64,000 bases of DNA from Entonaema liquescens (GCA_902805475.1 CADCSX010000023.1:3286001-3350000), one strand, 5' to 3'; counted from the first letter of the stretch, positions 44,846 through 56,518 are shown. Numbers and translations: made by a program. The notes: generated by a model from the letters alone, not told the origin.

Positions 44846-46654
44846 TCACTTTGCAGCTTCCTTGGTTTCGGTTCCCTTTTGCTCTTTCAAATCCTTGCTC
44901 GCAGCCTTCGAAGCCTTCTTGGCCGCTGCTTGCTTCTTCTTGGCAATTTCCTTCTCCATCGTATTTATGCGTTCGGTCCAGTTTTTCAAGAGTGACTCCC
45001 ACCGGACGAACCCCTCCTTTCGACATTCCTCCTTCTTGGTCTTGGGAGATGACGGTTTCTTGCCCAGGAAATAAGTCAACCCACCAGCGATTTTCACAAC
45101 GTCTGAAACAGACGGCATGGATTTCATTTTTTCAAGATGGGGCTCCTGGTTCTTGTATCCGTTACAAATGATTCCCGAGAAAAAAGCAGAAATTGCTTTC
45201 TCGCCTCGATCGTCCATTCGGAAGGAATAAAAAGGCTCCCAAGAGGAAACTCTTCCAGGTCCCCAGACCAGTTCCAGATCCACCTCTCCCAAATCGTTCC
45301 AACGGATTCCTGATATACGGTTGAAATTCCAGGCCAATAGCCCGTCGGCACCATGCTTGGGAGTCTCGCGTCCTACAACTCCGAGTGAGTTCACGACCTG
45401 AGCTTTGCGTCTTGTGCGAGATGAAACATTATCCGTCATAAGAGACATATCCTGTGCGATACGTTTTCCACCTGGGAAGTCCACATATGCAGCTTGAATA
45501 GCAGCATTAATCCTAGCTTCATCGGCAAAGTCTTTCAGCCATTGAGGACAGTTGCCTTCTAATTCACCGGATTTGCGTTGTAGCGCGAACATTCTTTGAC
45601 GAGCGCTCACTATAATATGTAAAGATTAGAAAAGTTCACAAAGCTTGACGCACGAAAGAAGCACCACATCGGGGGAGAGTTGATGTCCTAGTACTTGCTT
45701 TGAGGGCAATAGAAAGAGGGAGTGGGAATGGCTTCAATAAATTGTGAAGTAGGTTGGGTAAAATTCAATCGAGACTTCACTTACCACCACGAATAATGGC
45801 AGAAAGGATCGCCTTAGTTGGACCGGCTTGCTGCAACTCCGGCATAACAAGAGCGTCTTTTAAAGGGAACTCCTCTCCGTCAGGGGAAAAGCGCATGAAA
45901 ACATTGAACGTGGGCAAGTTCATAAAAGCTAGTTCGTTATGAGAGCCCTTCGCCACCTTTTCCCAACCCCAACGTAACGGATATTCCAAGTTATTCCACT
46001 TATCGGTTTGCTGAAGAACAAGAGATAGTTCTCTAAGACTGTCGCATCGACTCATGAGTGCCAGGGTGTGAGAATGGCTTTTTTTCTTATTAAACAGATT
46101 AGCATGAACAAGCCAATCTTCATTCCCGAAGTCACGTGGGGACGCCCAAATCATGAGACGAATCGTGCGGATCATGGCTAGACGTTTAGGTGTAATGGCT
46201 GCCAGGAATGCGATCATGTTGCTGCGTCTAAAGAATTCAAATTTGTTAACGCGGTAGAAAACAGGGTGGTTTTCCAGCTCCTGGTAGATCGAACGGCAGG
46301 TGCGACCAAGGCAAACAACTGTTAGGGGCTTTGTTTCTGTTGGTATAGAGGTCTCGCTACGCCTTCCAGGGTAGTCTTCGTCTGGTGTGCTCGATAGGAA
46401 CTTGTTTGAGCGATCGGCAGCCTGATGAGGCTGGATGGGCTCATCAACAGCTACGGAAAACTCATAGATGGCGAGACGGATCTTAGTAAATGTTAGTTAG
46501 TTCACCGGTATTAGCACGGGTTAAGTTAAAGAGCAGCACGTACCTCAAGAGGGATGTTCTTGAAGAGACGAGAGTCATGATTGTACTGAGTGAGATGAAC
46601 CAAAGGGTGCTTCGGGTCGTCAATATTGACGAGGCTACTATTTGACGCGGCCAT
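44846..46654 (-). CDS. 2EXR-like domain protein, hypothetical
   Basis: Three minus-strand exons, 46654-46544, 46481-45785 and 45609-44846, total 1572 nt, 523 aa, all in frame. The family motif IPLEIRLAIYEFSVAVDEPIQ spans the first splice junction (after residue 37), followed by CLGRTCRTIYQELENHPVFYRVNKF, the second hallmark of fungal 2EXR/DUF7730-type proteins. The C-terminal 60 residues are a Lys/Ala/Glu-rich predicted coiled coil. Function unknown; similar proteins occur in many copies in Pezizomycotina. It is intact here, in contrast to the fragment at 41.9 kb, which belongs to the same broad family. Confidence 0.8.
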
Positions 46655-47356
46655 GGTACTTCACTTCGCGACGATGGGTATTGTGAAAATGTTACCACAG
46701 TAGGAACTAGAGTAAAAATATTCTTGTCGCGTAAATTCCAAGACAACGGCGGCAGGCAGCTTGGAAAATAACAAGTGCTGATTGACGGGTTGGGAAGTCG
46801 GCGATACGCAACGGTAAAAAAAAAAAACGAGGTAGTATGTATTCACTTAACGTGTGCTGCCAACGCCGGCAAAATATGTTGGAGGAATGTAGGCCTAGGA
46901 ACAAACTTGAGGGTTGACGGCAACTGTTACTTGTCAGGATGGATTCTGCTGTGAAAGGAAAGGTTCCAAAATAAATGGGCGGCGGTGGGAGAGGTAGACA
47001 TTTAAGTAGAAAAAATTGGTGGGAGGAAGACGGCGAGGCAACAATCGGGGCAACCACGAAACACCATGCGGAAGGAAGTCGCTAAGGTGTATGTACAATA
47101 GGTACAATGCAGGTGCGGTAGATGGGCAGGCGCTCTATCCCCTAAGTGTAGGTAGATTAGGTATCTTAGGTATTTCTCAAGTAGCACTTTCCTTCACAAG
47201 CGCCGATAAGGTACGAGATAAGGTAGATATATAGGTAGATAGAGGTGCGAGTAGGATATTTGTAAAGGGTCACTTACAGGTACCTATGTGATTTAGATAA
47301 CACTGTAAGTCACACGTCTTCACATTAAAGAGGTAAGAGTAGGTGCACCGGGCTGT

Positions 47357-47392
<36 letters not shown>

Positions 47393-47455
47393 CGCAAACC
47401 AACGATGATTGTGTTTACTTCACATCTAGAGTAGGGTAAAGCTGTTTCCTTCTGG
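46655..47455. other. Intergenic region with microsatellite
   Basis: About 800 bp upstream of the 2EXR-like gene and downstream of the Cys-rich gene. ORFs on both strands here lack any recognisable feature. It contains a compound dinucleotide repeat, listed separately. Confidence 0.6.
47357..47392. repeat. Compound microsatellite (AC)9(AT)9
   Basis: Nine AC units at 47357-47374 followed directly by nine AT units at 47375-47392. A typical length-variable dinucleotide repeat, 64 bp beyond the stop of the Cys-rich gene. Confidence 0.95.
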
Positions 47456-47944
47456 TTACAGCTTTCCAAACACAATGCCTCGCATGACCCAACTTTTATA
47501 TACTCCCCTTGGTTTTTGCGATGACTTACGTGTAGCTTGCTTCTCTTCTTTTCCCTTTCGACGTTTTCCCTCTCGATGTGGTCGTGTATTACCCCTTAAC
47601 TTACCGATGCGAATCGCTCGTCCTTCCCACACCCATTCACATAGGCATTCTGTGCACAATCCCTTAAAATATTCCTTGTCCATAGCACTTATGATACCCC
47701 TAGATATGACACGGCGCTGGCTACGGTAAGCATGCCCACACCCATAGATTTGGATATTGTCCTGACTATTCTCATCTCTGGCAACAGTTACCTTTTTTTT
47801 GGTCTTCAATGTTGCATAATCCTCAGCTGAGAGATGTGTACAATTAAGCTGATTATAGAAGTCACACTTACCACATTCTTTCTGCTCGTCTCTCAGTTGA
47901 AAGTAGATCAGCTCTTTTGAGCTCCATACCTCGTCCAAGGCCAT
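47456..47944 (-). CDS. Small Cys-rich protein, RING-like spacing, hypothetical
   Basis: A 162-aa uninterrupted frame starting MALDEVWSSKEL. Cysteine and histidine residues occur in a spacing reminiscent of a zinc-binding or degenerate RING fold: ECGKCDF, NCTH, YGCGHAYR, CTECLCEW. The C-terminal third is strongly basic (GKRRKGKEEKQATRKSSQK), as in nucleic-acid-binding or nuclear proteins. No family is recognised with confidence. Length and the ordered Cys pairs favour a real gene. Confidence 0.5.
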   Translation of the reverse strand: MALDEVWSSKELIYFQLRDEQKECGKCDFYNQLNCTHLSAEDYATLKTKKKVTVARDENSQDNIQIYGCGHAYRSQRRVISRGIISAMDKEYFKGLCTECLCEWVWEGRAIRIGKLRGNTRPHREGKRRKGKEEKQATRKSSQKPRGVYKSWVMRGIVFGKL

Positions 47945-48705
47945 GTTGTCAAATCTCGTAACAATTCTCTATTCCCGTATTCCGTACGTCATAGACTTCT
48001 AACCAACAGGGAAATATGGCACCGTATATTGTTCTTCTGATAGGGCTCTGAATGAATACTTTAAACGCATTGTTCGCTGCTCTAGGTAGGAAGGAGAAAG
48101 GATCTACCACGATATAAATGTAGTTCTAGCTAGCTATGATTCCTTTATGCTTTTCTTCTTTAAAACACTATTGTATTAGAACAACACGCTCCGATATCCA
48201 GAATAACACAATCTCTATAGATCTGACCGAGTTAGTACAGTAACAGCATGAAACTGTATATATAGCAACGTTCGCATAACTTTACAGGTTTATGTTATTT
48301 GCTATACCCAGTATCCAATAGTTGACAGTTCCAAGAATATATGTCAGGTAGCTAAGATAGCCATAATAGTCTGAGAAATAACAAATCAGAATCGACATTT
48401 GTTGAAACTAATCATCGGCGAATCACAAGATTTTGCCTACCTAATGTAAGACAGGGGTCATTTATGAATGTTACATACATGCTCGTGTTTATAGCTTATC
48501 TTAACCCCCAATGCTACATCCCCTCCCCGTGTAGGCAGTAGATACCAAGTATATCCCTATCTACCCGCTCACCTACCCCTGGCTTCCCACAATAGGATTC
48601 GCAATAATGCACTTCTCCGCTTCACTAGCCTCCCTAGGTTTCTCTCTCATAAAGACAATTCCTGAGAGATAACACCAACAAGAAGACAGAAAAGACAAAA
48701 TCAAA
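47945..48705. other. Intergenic region
   Basis: The 761 bp upstream of both flanking genes (divergent). AT-rich; no ORF; a CT-rich leader precedes the amidohydrolase ATG. Confidence 0.6.
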
Positions 48706-50127
48706 ATGACCCGGCGTACAATTCCACCTCAACCCGAGGCCCTTCCAAAGCGCGTCTATTCCACAAGCTTCGGCATCACCATACGAACCAGGAGCGAAGA
48801 CGACAACGCATTGCCATCCAACAACGACGAGAAAAAGCCAGTTTTCACAATCATCACCGCTGGTCTACTTATCCCCGGCGACGGGCCCCCTCTCAAGGAC
48901 GCAGCGCTGGTCATTGAAAACAAGCTCATCGCATGGGTCGGCCCCCAATCCGCCATCCCGCCCGGATATGCCCAAGGCCCGTCTAAACGCTACTCGGTGC
49001 CGTTCCTCATGCCAGGCCTCTGGGACTGCCACGCGCACTTCGGGGGCCTCAACCCCGCGCAGGAAAACGACTACCTGCCCATGATCACGGAGCACCCGGC
49101 AACGGCGGGCGCGCGCCTCGCGAGGGGGTGCTGGGAGGCGCTGCAGCGGGGGTACACGTCGGTGCGGGACCTAGCCGGGTACGGGTGCGAAGCGGCGCGA
49201 GCGATCGCCGACGGGACGATCGTCGGGCCGAACGTGTACAGCGCGGGCGCGTGTCTCAGCCAGACGGCGGGGCACGGGGACGTGTTCGCGCTGCCGGCGG
49301 GGGACGTGCTTCTGAATCTCGGCGTGGCGAGCGTGGGTGCGGGACACTTCGGCACCGGGACGTCGATCCTCGCGGACGGCGTGGATGAGTGCCGGAAGGC
49401 GGTGCGGCTGCAGATCAGGCGTGGCGCGAGGGTGGTGAAGGTGATGGCTTCGGGCGGCGTGTTGTCCCGCGATGACGATCCGTTGTGTGCGCAGTTTAGT
49501 CGCGAGGAGTTGCAGACTATTGTGGAGGAGGCGGCGAGGCAGAATCGTGTCGTGGCCGCGCATGTTCATGGGAAGCCGGGAATCTTAGCAGCGGTTCGTG
49601 CGGGTGTCGCGTCCGTAGAGCATGTGTCGTTTGCGGACGAAGAGTGCATTGATTTGATCAAGGAGAAAGGGACTGTGTATGTTGCTACGCGAACCATTGT
49701 TGAATTGTTACTGCAATCGGGTGGGAAAGGGTTGTCACGACAGCAGTGGGAGAAAGCACAACTATGCGGTAAGAATAGCTTCGCTGCATATAAATTGGCT
49801 GTTGAAGCGGGTGTACCAATTGCCTTGGGAACTGACACAGCGCCGGGATTTAATATGGCTATGGAGTTAGATTACGCTGTACAAGCTGGGTTGAGCAATC
49901 TCGAGGCGATTAAGGCCGCGACAGCTAACGGTCCATTAACTGTGAGGGGACAGGCTCCCAAGACGGGTCAACTAAAGGTCGGATATGAGGCCGATGTGCT
50001 TGGCTTATTGAAAAACCCTGTCGAAGACGTGAAGGTATTGCAGGAGAAAGCGACCATCGGGTGGGTGTGGAAGGGCGGAAAGATTTACAAGGGCCCGGGA
50101 GTAGGTCCTTGGGGAGAAGAGTCGTAA
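48706..50127 (+). CDS. Metal-dependent amidohydrolase, ochratoxinase-like
   Basis: An intronless 473-aa protein of the amidohydrolase superfamily, imidazolonepropionase/dipeptidase branch. All metal ligands of the binuclear site are visible: H109 and H111 (DCHAHFGG), the carbamylated lysine K245 (KVMASGG), H286 (AHVHG), H306 (VEHVSFAD) and D377 (LGTDTAPG). The motifs ARGCWEALQRGYTS, LSQTAGHGD and GPGVGPWGE closely resemble Aspergillus ochratoxinase, an amidase that splits the amide bond of ochratoxin A and also works as a carboxypeptidase. Specificity cannot be decided from sequence; it may be a general Xaa-amino-acid amidase. There is no signal peptide. The central part (49.0-49.5 kb) is markedly GC-rich, producing long antisense shadows. 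Confidence 0.88.
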   Translation: MTRRTIPPQPEALPKRVYSTSFGITIRTRSEDDNALPSNNDEKKPVFTIITAGLLIPGDGPPLKDAALVIENKLIAWVGPQSAIPPGYAQGPSKRYSVPFLMPGLWDCHAHFGGLNPAQENDYLPMITEHPATAGARLARGCWEALQRGYTSVRDLAGYGCEAARAIADGTIVGPNVYSAGACLSQTAGHGDVFALPAGDVLLNLGVASVGAGHFGTGTSILADGVDECRKAVRLQIRRGARVVKVMASGGVLSRDDDPLCAQFSREELQTIVEEAARQNRVVAAHVHGKPGILAAVRAGVASVEHVSFADEECIDLIKEKGTVYVATRTIVELLLQSGGKGLSRQQWEKAQLCGKNSFAAYKLAVEAGVPIALGTDTAPGFNMAMELDYAVQAGLSNLEAIKAATANGPLTVRGQAPKTGQLKVGYEADVLGLLKNPVEDVKVLQEKATIGWVWKGGKIYKGPGVGPWGEES

Positions 50128-50223
50128 CTATCAACCCGACGAATTGGTCATGAATTCATAGTCTATAATCTATAGTAACTCGTTACGCAAAGACATAAAT
50201 GCTATAATCCAAAAAGAAAACAT

Positions 50224-51276
50224 TCATATTTCAATAATCAGCTCCTCTTCCCCTCTAGATTGTCTCCACCTATTAGTAGACTCCATCAAAGTCTGGCATC
50301 CCTTCAACAAGAACGACCATTTTTTCGCAAAGCCCTCGGTGACTTCCCAGCCCGTCTCTGACCACGGTTCTCCCCATACTATCAACCCCTTAGCCTCTAC
50401 CTCGTCGAACCCTTCGTACAGCCCACCGGCCATATCTAGGCAGAGGTCTTCCTCGTCGTATCTACCGTGGTTCAATATGAGATTATCTCGCATGCCGGAC
50501 CACGGAACAATATCTATCCAGAAGTCATGTGCGACACGCTGCTGGACCAGAGTCGAGTTCAAGTTAGGAGGTATTGTCTCGGGGGAGGGAGGCAGGTTCT
50601 TTATATTGAGAGCCGCGCCGCATTCGAGCGGCATCCGGTTGAGGACGGACAGGATGGACATGTTGGTGATGAACGCGCGGAGAACGTTATACTGGATCAG
50701 GACAAGGAGCCGATGGTCTGCCGAGATAGGAAAGGAGAAATCCGGGATGATGGTGCCAGCTGGGTTGCCGCTATCGAGGTATGGAATCATAGGTGGGATT
50801 GCTCGCTGTTTGGGGGGTAGATTATCACTTGCGCCATCTGCGAGGTCTTGCCGTTGGCTAAGATTGTAACATGGACTGTCTGGTATCCCATAGACTGTGT
50901 TGAGAGCATTAAGCTGTACGTGAAACTCCTCCCAGTAAGCGAAGGGCTTCAGCTGCGTATACATATGGGATGGCACGCGCGGGTTGATCGTTAAGAGATT
51001 CATGATCTCTTGTGCCAGGTCTGACTTAAACGGCATTACCCGACCATGGGAGTCTTGTCTACGGAACTCATGCTCAACCGCCTTACTAGATTGGTGTTGG
51101 CTACCGGTTGCTCGCTCAGCGGCTCGCTTCCGACCTACATATGCATCTGAATAAGCAATTTAGCTTAACACGGGGTATAGAAACCTACGCCAGGCTCTTT
51201 GATGGAGCCGATTCTGTCGCTTCCTCCTTTCGGCTGCGTTAGTCAATCCGGTCCAATTATCATCTTCCACTCGCGC
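50224..51276 (-). CDS. bZIP transcription factor with DUF3425 domain (5' exon unresolved)
   Basis: Two minus-strand exons are supported: 51276-51189 and 51134-50224 (intron GTAGGT...ATGTAG, phase 1). Together they read AAERRKRQNRLHQRAWRRKR, a bZIP basic region with the N-x7-R arrangement (N in QNRL, R in AWRR). The C-terminal 270 residues are a DUF3425 domain, with FWIDIVPWSGMRDNL and the GWEVTEGFAKKWSFLL ending. The first in-frame codon after the acceptor at 51276 is GCG, so at least one upstream exon with the start codon exists between about 51280 and 51600; I could not place it. A nuclear regulator of unknown targets, convergent with the amidohydrolase gene (97-bp gap). Confidence 0.8.
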
Positions 51277-52094
51277 CTAGGAACATATTAGCTCCGTTTC
51301 TTCTCTTTGGTATTAAACGGATTCCAGAAGGTCTTTACCCTTGAAGACGGGACTAATACGAACCTCGCGTAGCTGTGCCATTGACGACACGGAGAGAGCC
51401 ATTTTGTGATATCTAATATCTTCGTGTTGCGAATTCTGCAGAATGGATCAAAAAAGGTTGAAATTTCCCTGATTGCTGCAAGACCTTCCAACGCCTTTTC
51501 ATGCACTCTGCTTATGGGGACCCGGCAGATGGTGTTATGTGTCCCGGAAACTTTAAAGGACGGACTCGGCATCAAGGGGCCGTCCGATTGGGAAGACAGT
51601 TGGCCCCCTTCTTTCTATTTTGGGCGTCTTAGCCCCGGGATCGTTACTTTAGCGTCGTAGGATCGCAGGCTTAGGACGAGGTCTAAACTATAGTAGGAAT
51701 AGCGCATCTGCCATCTGCTTATCCTGCATATACCCCTGTTGGTTTCTAGAATTGTAGATTCTATGTGGCAGATCAAGATATGGATGATTTTGGACTTCAT
51801 TTGGTAGATGGATCGAAACGATCATGACAAAATATACAGAAGTATTATTAATAGCGGCCTATTAGTTTCCAGTCTCTAGTACTGTTCGAAATGGAGTTAA
51901 GATATATATATAAGCATCGCCGTCGCAGGCAGAGGTTTATTTAGTTCCACCTAACTATCTACAAACCATTCCACAACTTTGTGAAACCTTCAACTAGAGG
52001 GAAATCGAACAATTGAATCGAAACACGAAAGCATATCCATATTCGTAACCAAGAATTTTCGAATAGCACAGAGTCCAAGGCGTCATTAGTCAAC
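51277..52094. other. Divergent promoter region of bZIP and SDR genes
   Basis: About 800 bp. The minus-strand side must contain the missing first exon of the bZIP gene; short open frames at 51288-51575 (minus) and 51406-51660 (plus) overlap there. The plus side carries a TATATAA at 51907-51913, about 180 bp upstream of the SDR start codon. Confidence 0.5.
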
Positions 52095-53274
52095 ATGCCC
52101 GGGTGCGTTAGCTTTGATCCGGATAAGGATATTCCATCTCTACAGGGTAAAGTTATCTTTATCACAGGCGGTATGTTATGACAATTTTGAACATTTCTCA
52201 AAGAGCTAGGTTAGCTGATAGGCATTCAAAGGCACTGCTGGTCTTGGGCGAGCTTCAGTTAAAGCTCTCGCGAAACATGACCCTACTCATATCTACTTCA
52301 CCGGACGCAACGAAAAAGCCGGCCAAGCGCTTATTGATGAGATCAAGAAAACCAGTCCATCTGTGGGCATAACTTTCCTTAAGCTGGACATGACCTCGTT
52401 GTCTTCAGTCAAGAAAGCTTGTGCCCAGTTTAGTCATGACCGTCTCGATATTCTAATGTGAGTTGTTCTGTTCATGTCTTTTCTAAGTATCGTTCAGAAG
52501 GAAAGCAATTTTAAACTGACACCAAATAGGTGCAATGCCGGCATCATGGATATGCCACCGGCGGTGAGTGAAGATGGCTTTGAGATACACTTCGCCGTAA
52601 ACCATATTGCACATGCCATGATCATTCAACAACTCCTACCTATCTTGCAGAGAACCGCAGAACTTCCCAACTCCGACGTGCGAGTTGTCGCTCTCACATC
52701 CGCTGGCTGGCGCGGTCATCCGAAAAATGGAGTTGATTTTGCCACGATCCGTACAAAGCAAGAGGATTTGACCATGCTGGGATTCAATCTTCGCTACGGG
52801 TAAGCTCTCTCCCATAATTCATAAGCAAGCATAATATATGTCTTATATCGACACAACCGCTAGGATATCAATGCATCGAAGTAAGAGACTAACTGGCGAA
52901 ATTTATCATACAGGCAGAGCAAGATCGCGAATATAATCTACGCGGCTGAGATCGGACGACGATACCCTAAGATCAAAGCCGTGTCCATCCACCCCGGCGT
53001 CGTCACCACAGATCTAGTAAACAACTTACCACCGATGAGAAAAGCGTTTGTCTATGGTGCAAACTGGATATTAGGCAACGGCGTAGTAGACGAAAGCCAA
53101 GGCCGTCTCAACCAGCTCTGGGCGGCGGCAGGCGCGAAGAGAGAAGAGCTGGTAAACGGGGCATATTATAAGCCTGTTGGTGTACAAGGCAAGCTAGATG
53201 AGACTGCAAAGAGTGAGGAACTAGGCCGTGAACTATGGTCGTGGACCGATGAAGTGTTGGCCAAGGTGGCATAA
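52095..53274 (+). CDS. Short-chain dehydrogenase/reductase
   Basis: Four exons, 52095-52170, 52232-52457, 52530-52799 and 52914-53274, total 933 nt, 310 aa, all in frame. Classical SDR motifs are present: TGGTAGLG for NAD(P) binding (residues 24-31, split by intron 1), CNAG (split by intron 2), the serine in LTSAGW, and the catalytic YGQSK (Y190, K194, split by intron 3), followed by IHPGVV. The second acceptor of intron 1 (TTCAAAG) is required for frame and motif. The closest general class is the retinol-dehydrogenase/WWOX-like SDRs; substrate unknown. No partner genes lie beside it. Confidence 0.9.
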
Positions 53275-55789
53275 GTCATATTAGATATGTACGATGCTGT
53301 ATGTATGATAGGCTATATTTACTCAATAATTTTATTGTTTTCAACTTCTTATCTGTATTGTAGCCTACATCTCGGAAGAATCGGCTACGAGTTACATACT
53401 AGGATAGGCATGGAATATCTAGACTGTTCGCATAAAAAGACTGCTGAGGCAATGGCTCATTCCAGAACGCTACCAAGGCATGATACGTGTCAGAAATACG
53501 TGTATAGCTGATTAGTGTTTAAGGAGTTTGCCCATTAGCGGAAGCGATGTTGCATCTCTATTCAGGTATCCTTGTGGTCAAGTATTGAGTTTATGCGCAA
53601 GGCAACGAGGATATCACAGGTCTATCCACCAAGCACGACGTCGAGATTCGCTTGGAACGTACGAGGTCAGCATCAAGCCCGAGAAATGGTTGCCTTCCGC
53701 GTTAATATTGATCAATACGATGTTCAAAAACGACTATATCCTTAGTATCTTCCCAACATACGTTGGCGCCGGTTCCCTCGGGCCCCGTTGACCTCGCCGG
53801 TATCTCGGTCGCACCTTTAAAAACGTCTATATCACACAGCTTTCGCTAACTACATGGATATCGAAACATCGTATTTCACTCCTAAGCTCCATATACTTGT
53901 CTAATTCGGAAGATTTCTATCGAGAAAGCTCAATTTCTGGTATCATTGAGGCGGTGCAGTCGCTCGGTTAAGGAAAGTCTAGACAAATTCAGGGGATACT
54001 GATAAGTTCGAACGTACGCAATCATCGTGGCTTCGATCACAAATCCATGCAGATGGTTCATTCAAGTTCCCGAATGTTACATGGTAGGAAAGACTTTTTC
54101 ATCCTGTCGCGAGCTGAATGGAAATATTGAGCAAAGAGGCGGACAGGACATTATCTACCTAGGTAGTCAGCGTTAACAGGAGAATAGGAGTCAACCCCTT
54201 GCTCAAACTTACTAAAAAGGCCCTTACCTAATTCCGTTGGAATATGGTAACATCGGACATGCCGCCTACATGGTTCGCGTTTAGTTCCGACGTCATGAAG
54301 CCCAAATTCAGGTATTACGTCACGTCGAACGTAGAGAAAAATGAGAGAAGAATCTCTTGTTGGCGAGGATACTACCTTATGCCCTGGTATGTTTATTGCT
54401 TGACAATACGCTCCTACACTAGTGACGATCTTGAAAATTGCGACTCTGCAGGATCACATTTTCAATCAAACAGTATGCAACCACGCAGTTTTCATCACAG
54501 CTGAGGTAGCTTACTATATACATCTGGTTATGTCTTATACAAAAGACAGGGCTGGTACACGGATAATGTATCTGTCAAAGTCCCAACTACTGCGAACAGA
54601 GTCGACAGCAGTAGTTGAAGTCGGTGAGTATGTAGATGAACTAAATGGTATCAGCATGAATAGAAGTAGTATCAAGATCGTCGACGATAACATGTCTAGC
54701 GTCTCTGTGACACTTCAGTGTCAACACGCGCCAGCCAATGTAAGCCTTCCGACATTACAGGGCTACTAGGTTATCTTGACCTCCCCGGTTTACCTTTCAG
54801 GAACCATTTGTGATCGGCTCATTAGGCCGTTTGATAGTCACCACTACAACTCTTTTCTCTACTCAGGTTAAGGTAGCTGAAGTGGGTTGGAGTGGGCATA
54901 TCATTTAACGAAGCAATTTGAGCTCACTTTGTCACCCCATGTGGGCGGCGGATTACCTGCTCCCACGACGGGATGGCGAATCTGCCGGGGACTTTGAGGT
55001 ATGAACGCTACGAATAGCTAGTTGCACTAGCTTGTAACGAAGCATACTGAAGCATACAGACAAGTTGCATTTTTGACATCGCGCAACTCGGTCGGCATAC
55101 ATTAAGGATGGTCAGCAACGGAGTTTTCGGGCATGGGGGCGGATAGGTAACATTGTGATCGTCTCTTCAACCATGTCGGCTAGTGATATTGGTCCATGCG
55201 GGGGTAATATAACCCCTTAGGTTAGTATCCGCCCCGTTGGACTACGACGCACGGTTGATAGATCCACTTATCCTTGAAATGGGAAACCATTCGAACGTAG
55301 TTCGGCACCAAGCTTCGTCGTAGAAGACCAGTGGAAAACAACGCAAATCCTAGCTGGATCCATCCGGCTGGTATCCGTCCTCACCATGTGCTAACCATGT
55401 TAGCCAAGGCTTAATCCTGAATGTCCCTGGCTAACAAAATGAAAGAGAGCAAATGCTCATCGCTATTCTAGTCCCTGACTAGTGACGACATCACAAGGTA
55501 TGTTAGACTCAACCAGAGTGGGTGACAGTAGAAACAATATGGCCGAGGTGAAGGAGATGAATGCAAAACTCAGGGGCGATGAGCCTGTGAGCCGGCAGCC
55601 TCGGGGAGTATATATCTACCCAACATCATCAGTAAACTTTCTCTTACCTCCTCATCCCATCCAAGATCAGCTTTCAGGTACTCTTACCCAGTCGTTCTCT
55701 ACTTTCCAACTCAGTCACTCTTTATCTCGAGCTTTTCAGCTTCTCCGCTTAATATACCCTTCCCGTCGATAACCACATCGCCAGCCAAA
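53275..55789. other. Gene-poor intergenic region
   Basis: About 2.5 kb. Plus-strand ORFs 53528-53791, 54244-54504 and 54422-54769 have no recognisable domains and overlap one another in different frames. One TACCTAGGTA palindrome lies at 54156-54165. The right end carries a TATATA near 55608-55614 for the next gene. Confidence 0.5.
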
Positions 55790-56518
55790 ATGCGTTTCTC
55801 CAACTTCGCTCTCGCTGCCGTCTCTTTCGGCTCTGCCATCGCCGTCCCGGCTGCCCACCAGCACGATGCTCGTGCCCTCCAGATCCTCGCCACTGCCACT
55901 GCTACCGTTGGCACTGCCCAGAAGGCCGTTGACAGCCAAATCAACACCATCAGTATGTTCCAGTAGAATGGAGTCTACTTGTTATCTAGTATCTAACAAA
56001 GTCGTAGCCAACTTGATTGATGTCAACATCAACATCAACGCTTCCGGCCTTATCAGCGAGCTCGAGCACGCTCTCCTTGACATTGCTGGCGAGGTCACCA
56101 AGATCGTTGGTGATGTCGTGCCGCTTGTCACTGAGGATGTCCCCAAGTTGGTCGATGCTGAGCTTAAGGCTGTCCCCGAGTTGTTGAACGGTGTCCTTGC
56201 CATTGCCAATGGCATTCAGACTACTGTTGACCAGATCACCAAGACCGTCCCGGCTGGTATGTGATAGTGTTTCATGATCGTCGTCGCTCCTATACTAACA
56301 AATCTGTAGATGTCCTCAAGGCTATCAAGCCCGAACTCCAGCTCGTCCTCTCTACCGTTGAGCCCGTTGCCAAGCCTGTCCTCAGCTTCGCTCTTAAGGT
56401 TGTTGCTGGTGTCGTTGGTCCTCTTGCCGACGAGATCAACGGCCTTGTTGGTCAGCTCCAGGGAATTGTTGGTGGCCTTCTCAAGCTCGTTGGCGCCATC
56501 CTTGGCGGTCTCCTATAA
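55790..56518 (+). CDS. Secreted Val/Leu/Ala-rich small protein
   Basis: Exons 55790-55952, 56008-56256 and 56310-56518 (all short GTATGT-type introns) give 206 aa. A signal peptide (MRFSNFALAAVSFGSAIAVP) is followed by a sequence almost lacking aromatic residues and cysteine, dominated by Val, Leu, Ala, Ile and regularly spaced acidic residues (NININASGLISELEH, VGDVVPLVTEDVPKLV), which suggests amphipathic helices. It ends in a Gly/Leu-rich hydrophobic tail (GGLLKLVGAILGGLL). It resembles hydrophobic surface-binding or cell-wall-associated secreted proteins in style, but I cannot assign a family. The codon pattern (GTTGCC, CTTGCC, GTCC) looks like that of a highly expressed fungal gene. Confidence 0.75.

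Noticed and set aside
49071..49569. Overlapping long ORFs antisense or frame-shifted within the amidohydrolase gene
   Set aside because: The region is GC-rich, which suppresses stop codons in all frames; the conserved amidohydrolase explains it.
54244..54769. Two overlapping ORFs as a possible gene
   Set aside because: They are in different frames, no splice pair joins them convincingly, and neither shows a domain or signal.
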